Below, one piece after another: positions 52,766-61,192 of a stretch of 64,000 bases of DNA. This DNA comes from JAUSIF01 sp963711595 (GTDB lineage Bacteria > Pseudomonadota > Alphaproteobacteria > Rhizobiales > Xanthobacteraceae). The position numbers were made by a program, and so were the translations under genes. The notes under the pieces are model-generated. The model was not told the origin of the DNA. It did no database searches and saw only the letters and a program-made list of their open reading frames with translations. Position 1 is the stretch's first letter; every line of letters begins with the position of its first letter. The DNA lies in NCBI GenBank assembly GCA_963711595.1, contig CAVQER010000011.1, positions 1 to 64,000 on the forward strand. The letters run 5' to 3'.

Positions 52766-53482
52766 TTGCGCGCCCCCAACGATTCTCGTCGCAATCGAAT
52801 TTTGGCGGCCTTGCGCCCGCCAGAGATGATGATCCTTCAGCCGCACCTCAAGGAGGTGGAGCTCGAACAAGGGGTGCTGCTGCAGGAGCAGGGCGAATTG
52901 ATCGAGCGCGTCTATTTTCCAAATAGCGGCATGGTTTCGTTGCTCGCGGTCATGCAGCAAGGCAATTCGGTCGAGACCGCGACGGTCGGACGTGAAGGCG
53001 CGATCGGCGCGATGGCAGGGCTCGGCCCACGGCATGCGTTCACGCGCGCGCTGGTGCAAATGCCGGGCACCGCGTCACAGGTCGCTACGTCCAAGTTCCA
53101 GGCTGTTGTGGCTGCGAGCCCCGCGATCCGCGACATTATCGTGCGGCACAATGAAGTACTGCTCGCACAGGTCCAGCAGTCTGCTGCGTGCAACGCGCTG
53201 CACGAGGCGGAGTCACGCTTTTGCCGCTGGCTGCTGCAGTCGCGCGATCGCACCGACGGAGACGTCGTACCGATCACGCAGGAATTCCTCGCGCAGATGC
53301 TCGGCGTACGCCGGACGACGGTCACACTGGTTGCGCAATCGCTGCAGGACGCGGGTCTCCTCCGCTATCGCCGCGGACGCATTGAAATTCTCGACCGCGA
53401 CAGGCTCGAGGAGCGCGCGTGCGAATGCTACGGAGTCGTGCGGCGGACGATCGAGGAGCATCTGCCGCAGGCGGAGCGGTAG
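52766..53482 (+). CDS. Crp/Fnr-family transcription regulator
   Basis: TTG 52766 lies seven bases after GGAGG. The 238-residue protein has an N-terminal cyclic-nucleotide-binding-like jelly roll (about 10-140; ILQPHLKEVELEQGVLL, PNSGMVSLL) and a C-terminal winged helix (about 155-225) with ITQEFLAQMLGVRRTTVTLVAQSLQDAGLL (core LGVRRTTVTLVA). There is no cluster of N-terminal cysteines, so it is not an Fnr-type oxygen sensor. The classical cAMP-binding Glu-Arg-Thr motif is not evident, so the effector is open. Confidence 0.88.
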   Translation: MRAPNDSRRNRILAALRPPEMMILQPHLKEVELEQGVLLQEQGELIERVYFPNSGMVSLLAVMQQGNSVETATVGREGAIGAMAGLGPRHAFTRALVQMPGTASQVATSKFQAVVAASPAIRDIIVRHNEVLLAQVQQSAACNALHEAESRFCRWLLQSRDRTDGDVVPITQEFLAQMLGVRRTTVTLVAQSLQDAGLLRYRRGRIEILDRDRLEERACECYGVVRRTIEEHLPQAER

Positions 53483-53485
53483 CCG

Positions 53486-53656
53486 TCAGTTAGGCTTGGG
53501 CTTTTTCGGATCCGCCTCGCCGTCTGCGAGCACACGATAGCCCTTCGCTTTGCGAAGCAGCTCATCACGTTCCTTCTCGGTCTTCACTTCAGCGGCCAGG
53601 CGCTCGCACTCCTCAGCCAGCGCCCGGTACTTGTTCGCCTTCGACTCCTCCACCAT
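53486..53656 (-). CDS. Small coiled-coil protein, unknown
   Basis: ATG 53656 starts a 56-residue product rich in Lys, Glu and Ala: KYRALAEECERLAAEVKTEKERDELL, then RKAKGYRVLADGEADPKKPKPN. It is a single amphipathic helix with a basic tail. Such proteins are frequent in Hyphomicrobiales and unassigned. No ribosome site is obvious. Confidence 0.55.
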   Translation of the reverse strand: MVEESKANKYRALAEECERLAAEVKTEKERDELLRKAKGYRVLADGEADPKKPKPN

Positions 53657-53824
53657 GGAGCGATGATGGGTGGGAGCACAGCGGCCGTCTGTCCGCCAGC
53701 GCACATTCTGATCCACCCCAGGTTGGTAAATCGTGATTCAGTGCCATTCAGCCTCGGAAATCCGCGCGTTTTTTCGAATTAGGTCCGCCTTGACGCCTCC
53801 GGCATGGAGTCGGAGAAACTGCCC

Positions 53825-55204
53825 ATGGTTCGGCCAATCCACATCATCGGCGGGGGTCTAGCCGGGTGCGAGGCGGCCTGGCAGATCGCGCGTTATGGCG
53901 TTCCCGCGGTGCTGCACGAGATGCGCCCGCTCCGCATGACGGCGGCGCACAAGACCGAGGGCCTCGCCGAACTCGTCTGCTCCAACAGCTTCCGCGCCGA
54001 TGACAGTGAGACGAACGCGGTCGGCCTGCTGCACCACGAGATGCGGCGGCTTGGATCGCTGATCATGCGTGCGGCGGATACGCATCAGGTGCCGGCGGGC
54101 GGAGCTCTCGCGGTGGACCGGGATGGCTTCTCCGCAGCCGTGACCGAGGCGCTCGCGCGGCATCCGCTCGTCGAAATCAGCCGCGAGGAAATTCCGGTTC
54201 CGCCGGCAGACTGGGACAACGTGATTGTTGCCACGGGTCCACTCACTTCGCCGGCGCTCGCCGACTTCATTCGTGACCGCACGGGTGCGGACGCCCTCGC
54301 CTTCTTCGACGCCATTGCGCCGATCGTGCATCGCGACAGCATCGACATGGCGGTCGCCTGGTTTCAGTCGCGCTACGACAAGTCGGGGCCGGGCGGCTCC
54401 GGCGCCGACTACATCAATTGCCCCATGGACCAGCCGCGATACCTCGCATTCGTCGACGCGCTGCTCGCGGCTGAAAAAGTCGAATTCCACGAATGGGAGG
54501 ACACGCCCTATTTCGATGGTTGTCTCCCGATCGAGGTGATGGCGGAGCGCGGGCCCAACACCCTGCGCTTCGGCCCGATGAAACCGGTCGGCTTGTCCAA
54601 TCCGCACCTTGGAAACAAGCCGTATGCTGTCGTCCAACTGCGCCAGGACAATCAGCTCGGCACGCTGTTCAACATGGTTGGCTTCCAAACGAAGCTGCGG
54701 CACGGGGAACAGGCTCGCATTTTTCGCATGATCCCGGGCCTCGAGCGCGCGGAGTTCGCGCGGCTCGGCGGGCTGCACCGCAACACTTATCTCGATTCAC
54801 CGCGACTGCTCGACGCGACGTTGCACCTGAAGGCTGAGCCGCGCCTGCGGTTCGCCGGCCAGATCACCGGATGCGAAGGCTATGTGGAGAGCGCGGCGGT
54901 CGGCCTGCTTGCAGGACGCTTCGCGGCGGGGGAACGAAATGGTGAACCCGCCGCGGTGCCGCCGCAGACGACCGCGCTCGGCGCGCTGCTTTCCCACATC
55001 ACGGGCGGGCACGTGTCAGCGAACGACGGCGGCTCGCGCTCGTATCAGCCGATGAACGTCAACTTCGGCCTGTTTCCACCGCTTGCCGAGACGTTCCGCG
55101 GAGCGGACAAGGGACGGGACAAGAAGCGCGCGTTGACCAACCGCGCGAAGGCGGATCTCGACCGCTGGCTGAGCGACAACCCCGTCGCGGATGCTGCGGC
55201 ATGA
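53825..55204 (+). CDS. trmFO: tRNA (uracil-54-C5)-methyltransferase, folate/FAD-dependent (TrmFO)
   Basis: ATG 53825 is preceded by GGAG at about ten bases; ATG 53804 has none. The 459-residue flavoprotein begins IHIIGGGLAGCEAAW, has the conserved cysteine in ELVCSNSFRADD (near 52), a second in YINCPMDQPRY (near 205), NTYLDSPRLLD and CEGYVESAAVGLLAG, and SYQPMNVNFGLFPPL near the end. TrmFO makes 5-methyluridine at position 54 of tRNAs using methylenetetrahydrofolate and FADH2. The following kinase gene overlaps by four bases. Confidence 0.95.
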   Translation: MVRPIHIIGGGLAGCEAAWQIARYGVPAVLHEMRPLRMTAAHKTEGLAELVCSNSFRADDSETNAVGLLHHEMRRLGSLIMRAADTHQVPAGGALAVDRDGFSAAVTEALARHPLVEISREEIPVPPADWDNVIVATGPLTSPALADFIRDRTGADALAFFDAIAPIVHRDSIDMAVAWFQSRYDKSGPGGSGADYINCPMDQPRYLAFVDALLAAEKVEFHEWEDTPYFDGCLPIEVMAERGPNTLRFGPMKPVGLSNPHLGNKPYAVVQLRQDNQLGTLFNMVGFQTKLRHGEQARIFRMIPGLERAEFARLGGLHRNTYLDSPRLLDATLHLKAEPRLRFAGQITGCEGYVESAAVGLLAGRFAAGERNGEPAAVPPQTTALGALLSHITGGHVSANDGGSRSYQPMNVNFGLFPPLAETFRGADKGRDKKRALTNRAKADLDRWLSDNPVADAAA

Positions 55205-56268
55205 GGGGTCCGGCACACGATTCAACCGATCTTTCGCGCTGGAGGTCGGAGACGGTCCTCAAGTCCGACCACTTCAGTACGGTGGAACGCGGCTTCTGGC
55301 GCGGCGACGGCTCCGAGGTTGAAGCTGTGTTGCGCCGCTTCGGCCATGTCCCGCTTTGGGTGCGGCCGATCGCCTACCACTTCGGAAAGCGGGAGGTTTC
55401 GGCGCTCGATCGACTCAAGGGGATCGCGGGCCCGCGCCTGCTCGCGCACGGGGACGGTTTCCTCGTGCGCTCCTGGATCGACGGGCTGCCCATGCACATC
55501 GCCCGGCCCGCCGGCGACCGAGAATACTTCCGGGCCGCGAGGCGCATGCTGTCTGCGATGCACCGCGCGGGAGTCGTGCACAACGATCTCGCCAAGGAGC
55601 AGAACTGGCTGCGTGACAGCGAGGGGCGCCCGCGACTGACCGACTTCCAGCTTGCGCATGCCGGCCGCCGGGGTCGACTGTTTCGTCTCGCGGCGCATGA
55701 AGACCTGCGGCATCTGCTCAAACACAAGCGCAAGTATGTGCCGGAGGCGCTGACCGCGTCCGAGCGGCGCGTGCTCGCGACCAAGAGCCTGCCCGCACGG
55801 ATCTGGATGGCGACCGGCAAGCAGCTCTACATCTTCGTCACGCGTCGCCTGCTCGGCTACATGGACCGCGAGGGCAGCGGAGCCGATGTGACACGTGACG
55901 GTCCCCGGATCACCGAACGCCTTGCCGGGCTCTCGGGCGTGACAGGGGCGGCTGTTGTTGCCTACCCGACGCCGCGCGGAGCGCGACTCTATGCATTCGT
56001 CGAGACAGCAGCGCCGCTTTCGGAGTCCGATATCCGCACCCATCTTGCGGCCGCGGACGGCTTGCCCGATCCCAATCTCATCCAAGTTGCGCGGCAGCTA
56101 CCGCGTACGCCCGAAGGCCATCTGCGTGACGACGTTCTGCGGCTCGTCGCGCAAAATCAGGTGGACCTCATCGAGCGGCTTTCCCTCGATGCGGACGCGA
56201 AGAGCGTCGCGGCCGAGCTAGTGCGCGGACGGCTCAACCGGACTGACCGCCGAATGCGCCAAGCCTAA
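55201..56268 (+). CDS. Atypical RIO/Bud32-like kinase fused to an AMP-binding C-terminal-like domain
   Basis: The 355-residue protein has two parts. Residues about 20-225 look like an atypical kinase: a catalytic-loop VVHNDLAKEQNWLRD with Asp129, and LTDFQLA at 147-152 in the place of DFG. Residues about 235-322 read VTGAAVVAYPTPRGARLYAFV, and QVARQLPRTPEGHLRDDVLR, closely like the C-terminal lid of acyl-CoA synthetases, where PRTxxGKxxR is usual; here the catalytic Lys is His (GH at 306-307). The ATP-contact Lys of the kinase N-lobe is not obvious. It is translationally coupled to trmFO (ATGA overlap). The substrate of either half is unknown; a fused, probably non-ligating sensor domain is plausible. 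Confidence 0.7.
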   Translation: MRGPAHDSTDLSRWRSETVLKSDHFSTVERGFWRGDGSEVEAVLRRFGHVPLWVRPIAYHFGKREVSALDRLKGIAGPRLLAHGDGFLVRSWIDGLPMHIARPAGDREYFRAARRMLSAMHRAGVVHNDLAKEQNWLRDSEGRPRLTDFQLAHAGRRGRLFRLAAHEDLRHLLKHKRKYVPEALTASERRVLATKSLPARIWMATGKQLYIFVTRRLLGYMDREGSGADVTRDGPRITERLAGLSGVTGAAVVAYPTPRGARLYAFVETAAPLSESDIRTHLAAADGLPDPNLIQVARQLPRTPEGHLRDDVLRLVAQNQVDLIERLSLDADAKSVAAELVRGRLNRTDRRMRQA

Positions 56269-57104
56269 CGGTAGGGTCCGCGGCGCGCGGCGCGCCAAAG
56301 CGTCCATTGCCGGCGCCATTGCGGCAGCTCGACGGGCGTCCTGAACGGCGCGTAATCAGGACTCTCCATCAGGCCGAGATATCCGCGCACCAAAGCAAGC
56401 GGAAGGTAGCCAGGTCGCGCGGCAGCGCTCACCGCGGCCAATTGGTGCTCCGCTTCGCTCAACCTGCTGGACGCCCAGTCGCGCATCGCCGAAAGCGCGG
56501 CGCGCAGCGCCGATGTGTCGGTGCCGGTAAGAACGTCTCCTGGCGGCGTCCCGGTTTGCTCGAGCAAATCGGCAGGCAAATAGATCTGCCCGCGCGCGGC
56601 ATGGATCGGAAATGACCGGAGAAGACCGGTTAGCCCGTGCGCGATGCCCGCAGCTTCGCTCGCGGCGGCGGATGACCGACCGTCGAGCAAACGCGCGACA
56701 AGGTCGAACAACGTGGATGACGTCGTGCGCAGGTATTCTTCGAGCGCAGCAATCGACGGCATTCCTTCGTCATAGACGTCGAAGCGACGCGCATCGACAA
56801 GGGCAATTAGCAGATCGCGGGGCAGGCGGCGGCGCTCGACCGTATCGATGAGTGCGGCGGCGACGGGATTGCGTTCGGCATCGCCCGCCGCCTTACCGGA
56901 CAAGGCATCGCGCCACCATTGCAGTCGAATCTCACCGGCAAGCGGCTCGCGCGCCCGGTCCCGGACCGCTGCAATCTCCGCGTTGAAGGCGTGAAGCGCG
57001 AAGGCGTGCGTCCGTGCAGGCTCGGGGATGAGCAGGTTCGCTAGGTAGCGGTCCTTGTCGGATTCACGCACCAATACGGCGCAATGCGCGTAGGCTTGCT
57101 GCAT
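56265..57104 (-). CDS. Squalene/phytoene synthase-family protein (NDUFAF6-like)
   Basis: The 279-residue all-helical protein has EIAAVRDRAREPLAGEIRLQWW and IAHGLTGLLRSFPIHAARGQIYLP, features of the phytoene/squalene synthase fold. The Asp-rich DxxxD metal motifs are weak (DRARE, and LPADLLEQ), so catalysis of C15/C20 head-to-head condensation is doubtful. In alphaproteobacteria this gene sits next to the sec block and matches the mitochondrial complex I assembly factor NDUFAF6. It ends four bases into the convergent kinase gene. The Mth938-like gene lies 15 bp upstream on the same strand. Confidence 0.85.
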   Translation of the reverse strand: MQQAYAHCAVLVRESDKDRYLANLLIPEPARTHAFALHAFNAEIAAVRDRAREPLAGEIRLQWWRDALSGKAAGDAERNPVAAALIDTVERRRLPRDLLIALVDARRFDVYDEGMPSIAALEEYLRTTSSTLFDLVARLLDGRSSAAASEAAGIAHGLTGLLRSFPIHAARGQIYLPADLLEQTGTPPGDVLTGTDTSALRAALSAMRDWASSRLSEAEHQLAAVSAAARPGYLPLALVRGYLGLMESPDYAPFRTPVELPQWRRQWTLWRAARRGPYR

Positions 57105-57119
57105 GCGCCAATCTATCGC

Positions 57120-57500
57120 TCAGTCCGGCAACAAGGCCACGGCTGCGCGCCGGCCTTCCGCCAGCAGGATGTTGTAGGTACTCGCGGCTGCGGATGTGGT
57201 CATAACGTCGAAGCGGATGCCGAGTTCGCGGAGACGGAGCTGCAGCGCCTCCGGCAACGGCCCATGCTCCCTTCCCGTCCCGATCAGGAGAATGTCGATC
57301 TCGTCACGCACGGCGATGACACGCGCAAGGCTCGCCTCATCGATTTCGGAGGATGAGTTCGGGGCCCAGGCCCAGATTCCGGCGGGCAACGCGAGGATCG
57401 CGCCACGGTGGGACATGCCGCCGAAGCGGAAACCTCCGCCGCCGTAGGCCTCGATTGCAGTGCGACCCGGATAGTGCGGATCGCGCTGCGTCCCCTTCAC
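57120..57500 (-). CDS. Mth938-like (DUF498) domain protein, NDUFAF3-like
   Basis: The 126-residue product has IEAYGGGGFRFGGMSHRGAILALP, the usual opening, a hydrophobic core DILLIGTGREHGPLPEAL, and ELGIRFDVMTTSAAASTYNILLAEGRR (core MTTSAAASTYN). These mark the Mth938 fold shared by NDUFAF3 in mitochondria. It overlaps secF by four bases and precedes the NDUFAF6-like gene, an order conserved in alphaproteobacteria. A role near membrane-complex assembly is inferred from the family. Confidence 0.87.
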   Translation of the reverse strand: MKGTQRDPHYPGRTAIEAYGGGGFRFGGMSHRGAILALPAGIWAWAPNSSSEIDEASLARVIAVRDEIDILLIGTGREHGPLPEALQLRLRELGIRFDVMTTSAAASTYNILLAEGRRAAVALLPD

Positions 57501-58444
57501 GTGACCTTGGCCTCCGCTTCGGCGGCGGTTGCGGGCGCACCCGCGGCGGACTGCGTGCGCACGCCGAGATAGATCAAGATGGGCGCGGCAAGGAACGTTG
57601 TTGAATAAATGCCCACAACGATTCCGAAGAGCATTGCTTTGGTGAACGCCTGGAGTACCTCGCCGCCGAAGAAAGAAAAGCCGAGCAACGCAAGGAATGC
57701 AGTTGTGCCGGTGATGACCGTGCGCGGCAGGGTCGAATTGATGGCGAGATCGAGCAACTCTTGGATACCCATCTTCTTGTATCGCCGCAAAAGCTCGCGA
57801 ATGCGATCGAAGACGACGACCGTGTCGTTCAGCGAATAGCCGGCAATAGTCAGGATCACCGCGACCGACGAGAGATCGAAATCAACCTGAGTGAAGGCAT
57901 AGAACCCGATGATCAGGGTAAGATCGTGCATCGTTGCTACCATGGCTCCAACCGCGAATTCCCATTCGAAGCGGAACCAAAGATATAGCCAGATACAAAG
58001 CAGGGAGAGCGAGACGCCAAGGATACCCATTTGCAGCAGTTCGCTTGATACGGTCGGTCCTACGATCTCGACGCGGCGATATTCGTAAGCATCGCCGAGT
58101 GCCGCCTTCACCTTTTCCACCACAGCTAACTGAGCGGCGTCGCCGCCGGGCTGCTGCTCGAAGCGGATCAGGATGTCATTAGGGCCGCCGAACTCCTGCA
58201 GTTGTATGTCGCCGAGGCCTAGGACGCCGAGCTGCTCGCGCAGCTTGGCAACGTCGGCCGGCCCGCTCTTCGTCCGCAACTCGATAAGGGTTCCCCCGCG
58301 GAAATCGATGCCGACGTTAAGACCGACCGCGAAGAACAGAAAGATCGAGAGCAGTGACAGGATGGCGGAAACGGGAAAGAACACGCGCCGCCAACGCATG
58401 AACGGGTAGTTAGTGTTATCGGGGACGAGGCGTAACAAGCGCAC
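57497..58444 (-). CDS. secF: Protein translocase subunit SecF
   Basis: GTG 58444 starts a 315-residue SecF with six membrane helices: the first (about 20-38), a periplasmic domain (about 40-135) with GVLGLGDIQLQEFG, and the five-helix bundle with DFRGGTLIEL, SLNDTVVVFDRIRE and NSTLPRTVITGTTAFLALL. It works with SecD to pull exported proteins through SecYEG using proton motive force. Translationally coupled to the Mth938-like gene downstream. Confidence 0.96.
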   Translation of the reverse strand: MRLLRLVPDNTNYPFMRWRRVFFPVSAILSLLSIFLFFAVGLNVGIDFRGGTLIELRTKSGPADVAKLREQLGVLGLGDIQLQEFGGPNDILIRFEQQPGGDAAQLAVVEKVKAALGDAYEYRRVEIVGPTVSSELLQMGILGVSLSLLCIWLYLWFRFEWEFAVGAMVATMHDLTLIIGFYAFTQVDFDLSSVAVILTIAGYSLNDTVVVFDRIRELLRRYKKMGIQELLDLAINSTLPRTVITGTTAFLALLGFSFFGGEVLQAFTKAMLFGIVVGIYSTTFLAAPILIYLGVRTQSAAGAPATAAEAEAKVT

Positions 58445-58468
58445 CGGGCGTACCTTTGATAGTGCTGG

Positions 58469-60070
58469 TCAAATGGGGATCGACGACGGACGCATCCATC
58501 TGACCCACATCGCGATCATCAACCGCGTGAGGGTGTAGGCGGTGAACATCGTGGTCACGATTCCGATTGAGAGCGTTAGCGCGAAGCCGCGTACCGGACC
58601 GGTACCGATATAGAAAAGGATCAGCCCGGCGATCAGCGAGGTGACATTGGCGTCAACGATCGTGCGTAGCGCCTCCTTGAAGCCGGTATCCACGGCCGTG
58701 ATCGCCGACCGGCCGTTGCGAAATTCCTCGCGTATGCGCTCGAAGATGACGACATTACTGTCGACCGCCATGCCGACGGTGAGCACGATGCCGGCAATGC
58801 CGGGAAGCGTCAGGGTCGCCTGCAGTAGGGAGAGAATTCCGAAGATCATTCCGACGTTGACGAAGACGGCGATGTTCGCAAACAGTCCGAACAGACCGTA
58901 GGTCGCAAACATGAAGGCGACCACGAGCGCGGTACCCACATAGGCCGCGATCTTGCCGGACTCGATCGAGTCCCGACCCAAGCCAGGTCCGACCGTGCGC
59001 TCCTCGACGATGTTGAGCGGTGCCGGTAAAGCACCTGCGCGCAACAAAATGGCGAGATCGTTCGCCTGTTGTACCGTGAAATTGCCGCTGATCTGGCCGG
59101 AGCCGCCCAAGATCGGTTCCCGGATCACGGGCGCCGAGATCACCTCGTTGTCGAGCACGATCGCGAACGGTCGACCCACATTCTGCTGGGTGGCCTGGGC
59201 GAAGCGGCGAGCGCCGGTATTGTTGAAACGGAAGGTGACGATTGGCTCGTTGCTGCGCTGATCGAAGCCCGGCTGGGCGTCGATCAAATCCTCGCCTGAC
59301 ACCATGACCCGACGCTCGATCAGATACGGCTGCGGGGGCCGGTCGCTGGACATGAGGATTTCGAACTCGGGCGGGGGCCGGTTCTCGATCGCCTGTTGCG
59401 CCGACGTCGTCATGTCGACGAAACGGAACGTGAGTTGTGCGGTCTTGCCGAGCAGATCTTTCAGGCGCGCCGGGTCCTGCAGCCCCGGCACCTGCACAAG
59501 GATGCGGCTTGCGCCCTGGCGCTGGATCAGGGGCTCCACGGTGCCAAGTTCGTCCACCCGTCGGCGCACGATCTCGATCGATTGGGTGACGGCCTGGCTG
59601 ACGCGATTGTTCAAGCCCGCTTCCGTCAAGGTCAGCCGGATCACGTTGTCTCCCGCGTCGGACACCTCGACGTCGCGCCCGCCGCTTGGACCGAACGCCC
59701 CACTGATCGGGGTCGACAGTTCGCGCAATTTGGCGAGCGCATCCGGCATGTCCTTCGCTTCACGGATACGCAGTTGGACCGTGAGGTCCTGAGAAGTAAG
59801 GCCCGTGTATCCAATTCGGGCGTCGCGCATCACGCGCCGAACGTCATCGCGCAACGTGACAAGCCGTTCGTTCCGGACGGCTTTGGTATCGATCTCAAGC
59901 AAGATGTGCGAGCCGCCCTGCAAGTCGAGGCCGAGCGTCATCGTCCGCTGCAGAAAAGTCGGCAGCGACTGCCGCACTTCCGACGGCAACATGTTCGGGA
60001 TCAGCATAGCGCTAAAGAAGAACGAGACGAGCAGCGTCGCCACAATTTGCCAGCGAGCGAAATGCAACAT
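58469..60070 (-). CDS. secD: Protein translocase subunit SecD
   Basis: The 533-residue SecD has the N-terminal helix, GLDLQGGSHILLEID (near 47-61), a large periplasmic domain with SIEIVRRRVDELGTVEP and VQVPGLQDPARLK, and the C-terminal transmembrane bundle with GMAVDSNVVIFERIREEFR and a closing TTMFTAYTLTRLM. It lies 24 bp from secF and 65 bp after yajC, forming the conserved yajC-secD-secF run. Confidence 0.97.
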   Translation of the reverse strand: MLHFARWQIVATLLVSFFFSAMLIPNMLPSEVRQSLPTFLQRTMTLGLDLQGGSHILLEIDTKAVRNERLVTLRDDVRRVMRDARIGYTGLTSQDLTVQLRIREAKDMPDALAKLRELSTPISGAFGPSGGRDVEVSDAGDNVIRLTLTEAGLNNRVSQAVTQSIEIVRRRVDELGTVEPLIQRQGASRILVQVPGLQDPARLKDLLGKTAQLTFRFVDMTTSAQQAIENRPPPEFEILMSSDRPPQPYLIERRVMVSGEDLIDAQPGFDQRSNEPIVTFRFNNTGARRFAQATQQNVGRPFAIVLDNEVISAPVIREPILGGSGQISGNFTVQQANDLAILLRAGALPAPLNIVEERTVGPGLGRDSIESGKIAAYVGTALVVAFMFATYGLFGLFANIAVFVNVGMIFGILSLLQATLTLPGIAGIVLTVGMAVDSNVVIFERIREEFRNGRSAITAVDTGFKEALRTIVDANVTSLIAGLILFYIGTGPVRGFALTLSIGIVTTMFTAYTLTRLMIAMWVRWMRPSSIPI

Positions 60071-60135
60071 CTTTCACGTTCCCATCGGAACTTCGGACAC
60101 GCGCGTGCGAATCGACCGACCGGCCGGATCGCGCC

Positions 60136-60459
60136 TCATTCGTCCTTGACCGGTTCGCCCTTGGCGCGGACTTCGGTGACCATCTGGCGCATCTGCCGGA
60201 CACGAATGCCGTCGGCAAGCTGCAGCTCGATTTCGTTGTCGTCGACGACCTTGGTGATCTTGCCGACCAGCCCGCCGGAGGTCACGACCGTGTCGCCGCG
60301 GCGCAATGCGCCCACCATCTCCCGATGCTGCTTCACGCGCTGTTGCTGTGGACGCAGGATCAGGAAGTACATAATGACGAAGATCAGGAGAAACGGCATC
60401 AGCGAGATCAACATGTCGCTGCCGCCGCCGGCCTGCGCGTATGCGGGCGTTATAAACAT
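60136..60459 (-). CDS. yajC: Preprotein translocase subunit YajC
   Basis: The 107-residue protein has a periplasmic N terminus ending YAQAGGGSD, one helix (MLISLMPFLLIFVIMYFLIL, about 16-35), RPQQQRVKQHREMVGALRRGDTVVTSGG (core RPQQ, GDTVVTSGG) and a beta-rich cytoplasmic domain to EVRAKGEPVKDE. YajC associates with SecDF. First gene of the sec run. Confidence 0.96.
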   Translation of the reverse strand: MFITPAYAQAGGGSDMLISLMPFLLIFVIMYFLILRPQQQRVKQHREMVGALRRGDTVVTSGGLVGKITKVVDDNEIELQLADGIRVRQMRQMVTEVRAKGEPVKDE

Positions 60460-60636
60460 TCGAACGTCATCCCCTGTTCAACGGTCGTGCAAAATTTGCG
60501 GAAAGTCGGCGGACTATAGCGGCGCAAGGCCGGATTGCAAACTCGCGGGCGCGCGAAAGCGGCCCGCCGCAAGCCAATAACGTTCACATTGTCAATTAGT
60601 TAGAGGCGACGTGAGGGCGCGCGGCGCTTCAGCGCG

Positions 60637-61050
60637 TCAGCGGATGATGAGCTGCGTGCAGCGAAACAGCGCGAGCGTCTTTCCGGCCTCGTTCGTCGTG
60701 ACCGCGTCCCACAATTGAGTCGTCTTGCCCAGATGCTCGGCCTTGGCAACGCAGGAAAGGACCCCTTCGACCATCGTCCCGAGGAAGTTCGCTTTCAGCT
60801 CGATCGTGGTGAAGCCTTTCCCGCCCTCGGGAAGGCTCGCGACGCAACCGTAGCCGGCGCTCGTGTCGGCCAAGGCGATCACGGTCGCGGCATGCAGGAA
60901 GCCATTCGGGGCGAGATGCTTCTTTTCGATCTTGATCTGGCTGCGGACGAATCCTTTACGCACTTCGAGGATCTCGACACCCATTTCGCCGGGAAGCATG
61001 CCAACTCCTAGTTTCTGGAAGAACGCAGCGTCCAATACCGGTTGTGACAT
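60637..61050 (-). CDS. PaaI-type acyl-CoA thioesterase (hot-dog fold)
   Basis: ATG 61050 is chosen over the much longer frame. The 137-residue hot-dog protein has KKHLAPNGFLHAATVIALADTSAGYGCVASLP (core NGFLHAATVIALADT) and IELKANFLGTMVEG. This matches PaaI/YdiI-like thioesterases; the Asp in LADT is the likely acid. It may hydrolyse acyl-CoA or aromatic thioesters. Alone between yajC and the DUF815 ATPase. Confidence 0.85.
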   Translation of the reverse strand: MSQPVLDAAFFQKLGVGMLPGEMGVEILEVRKGFVRSQIKIEKKHLAPNGFLHAATVIALADTSAGYGCVASLPEGGKGFTTIELKANFLGTMVEGVLSCVAKAEHLGKTTQLWDAVTTNEAGKTLALFRCTQLIIR

Positions 61051-61192
61051 TGTCAGCCTGCCCCGAATTCGTGGACGGCCATTCTTGCACGTATTTTGCG
61101 GAACAAGCCCGTTTCGGCGCCGGTAACTGGATTGGAAGCGCATGGCTTGCCGGCTGCCCGCGACCCCGCTATGCCGCAACGACAGGATCGTC

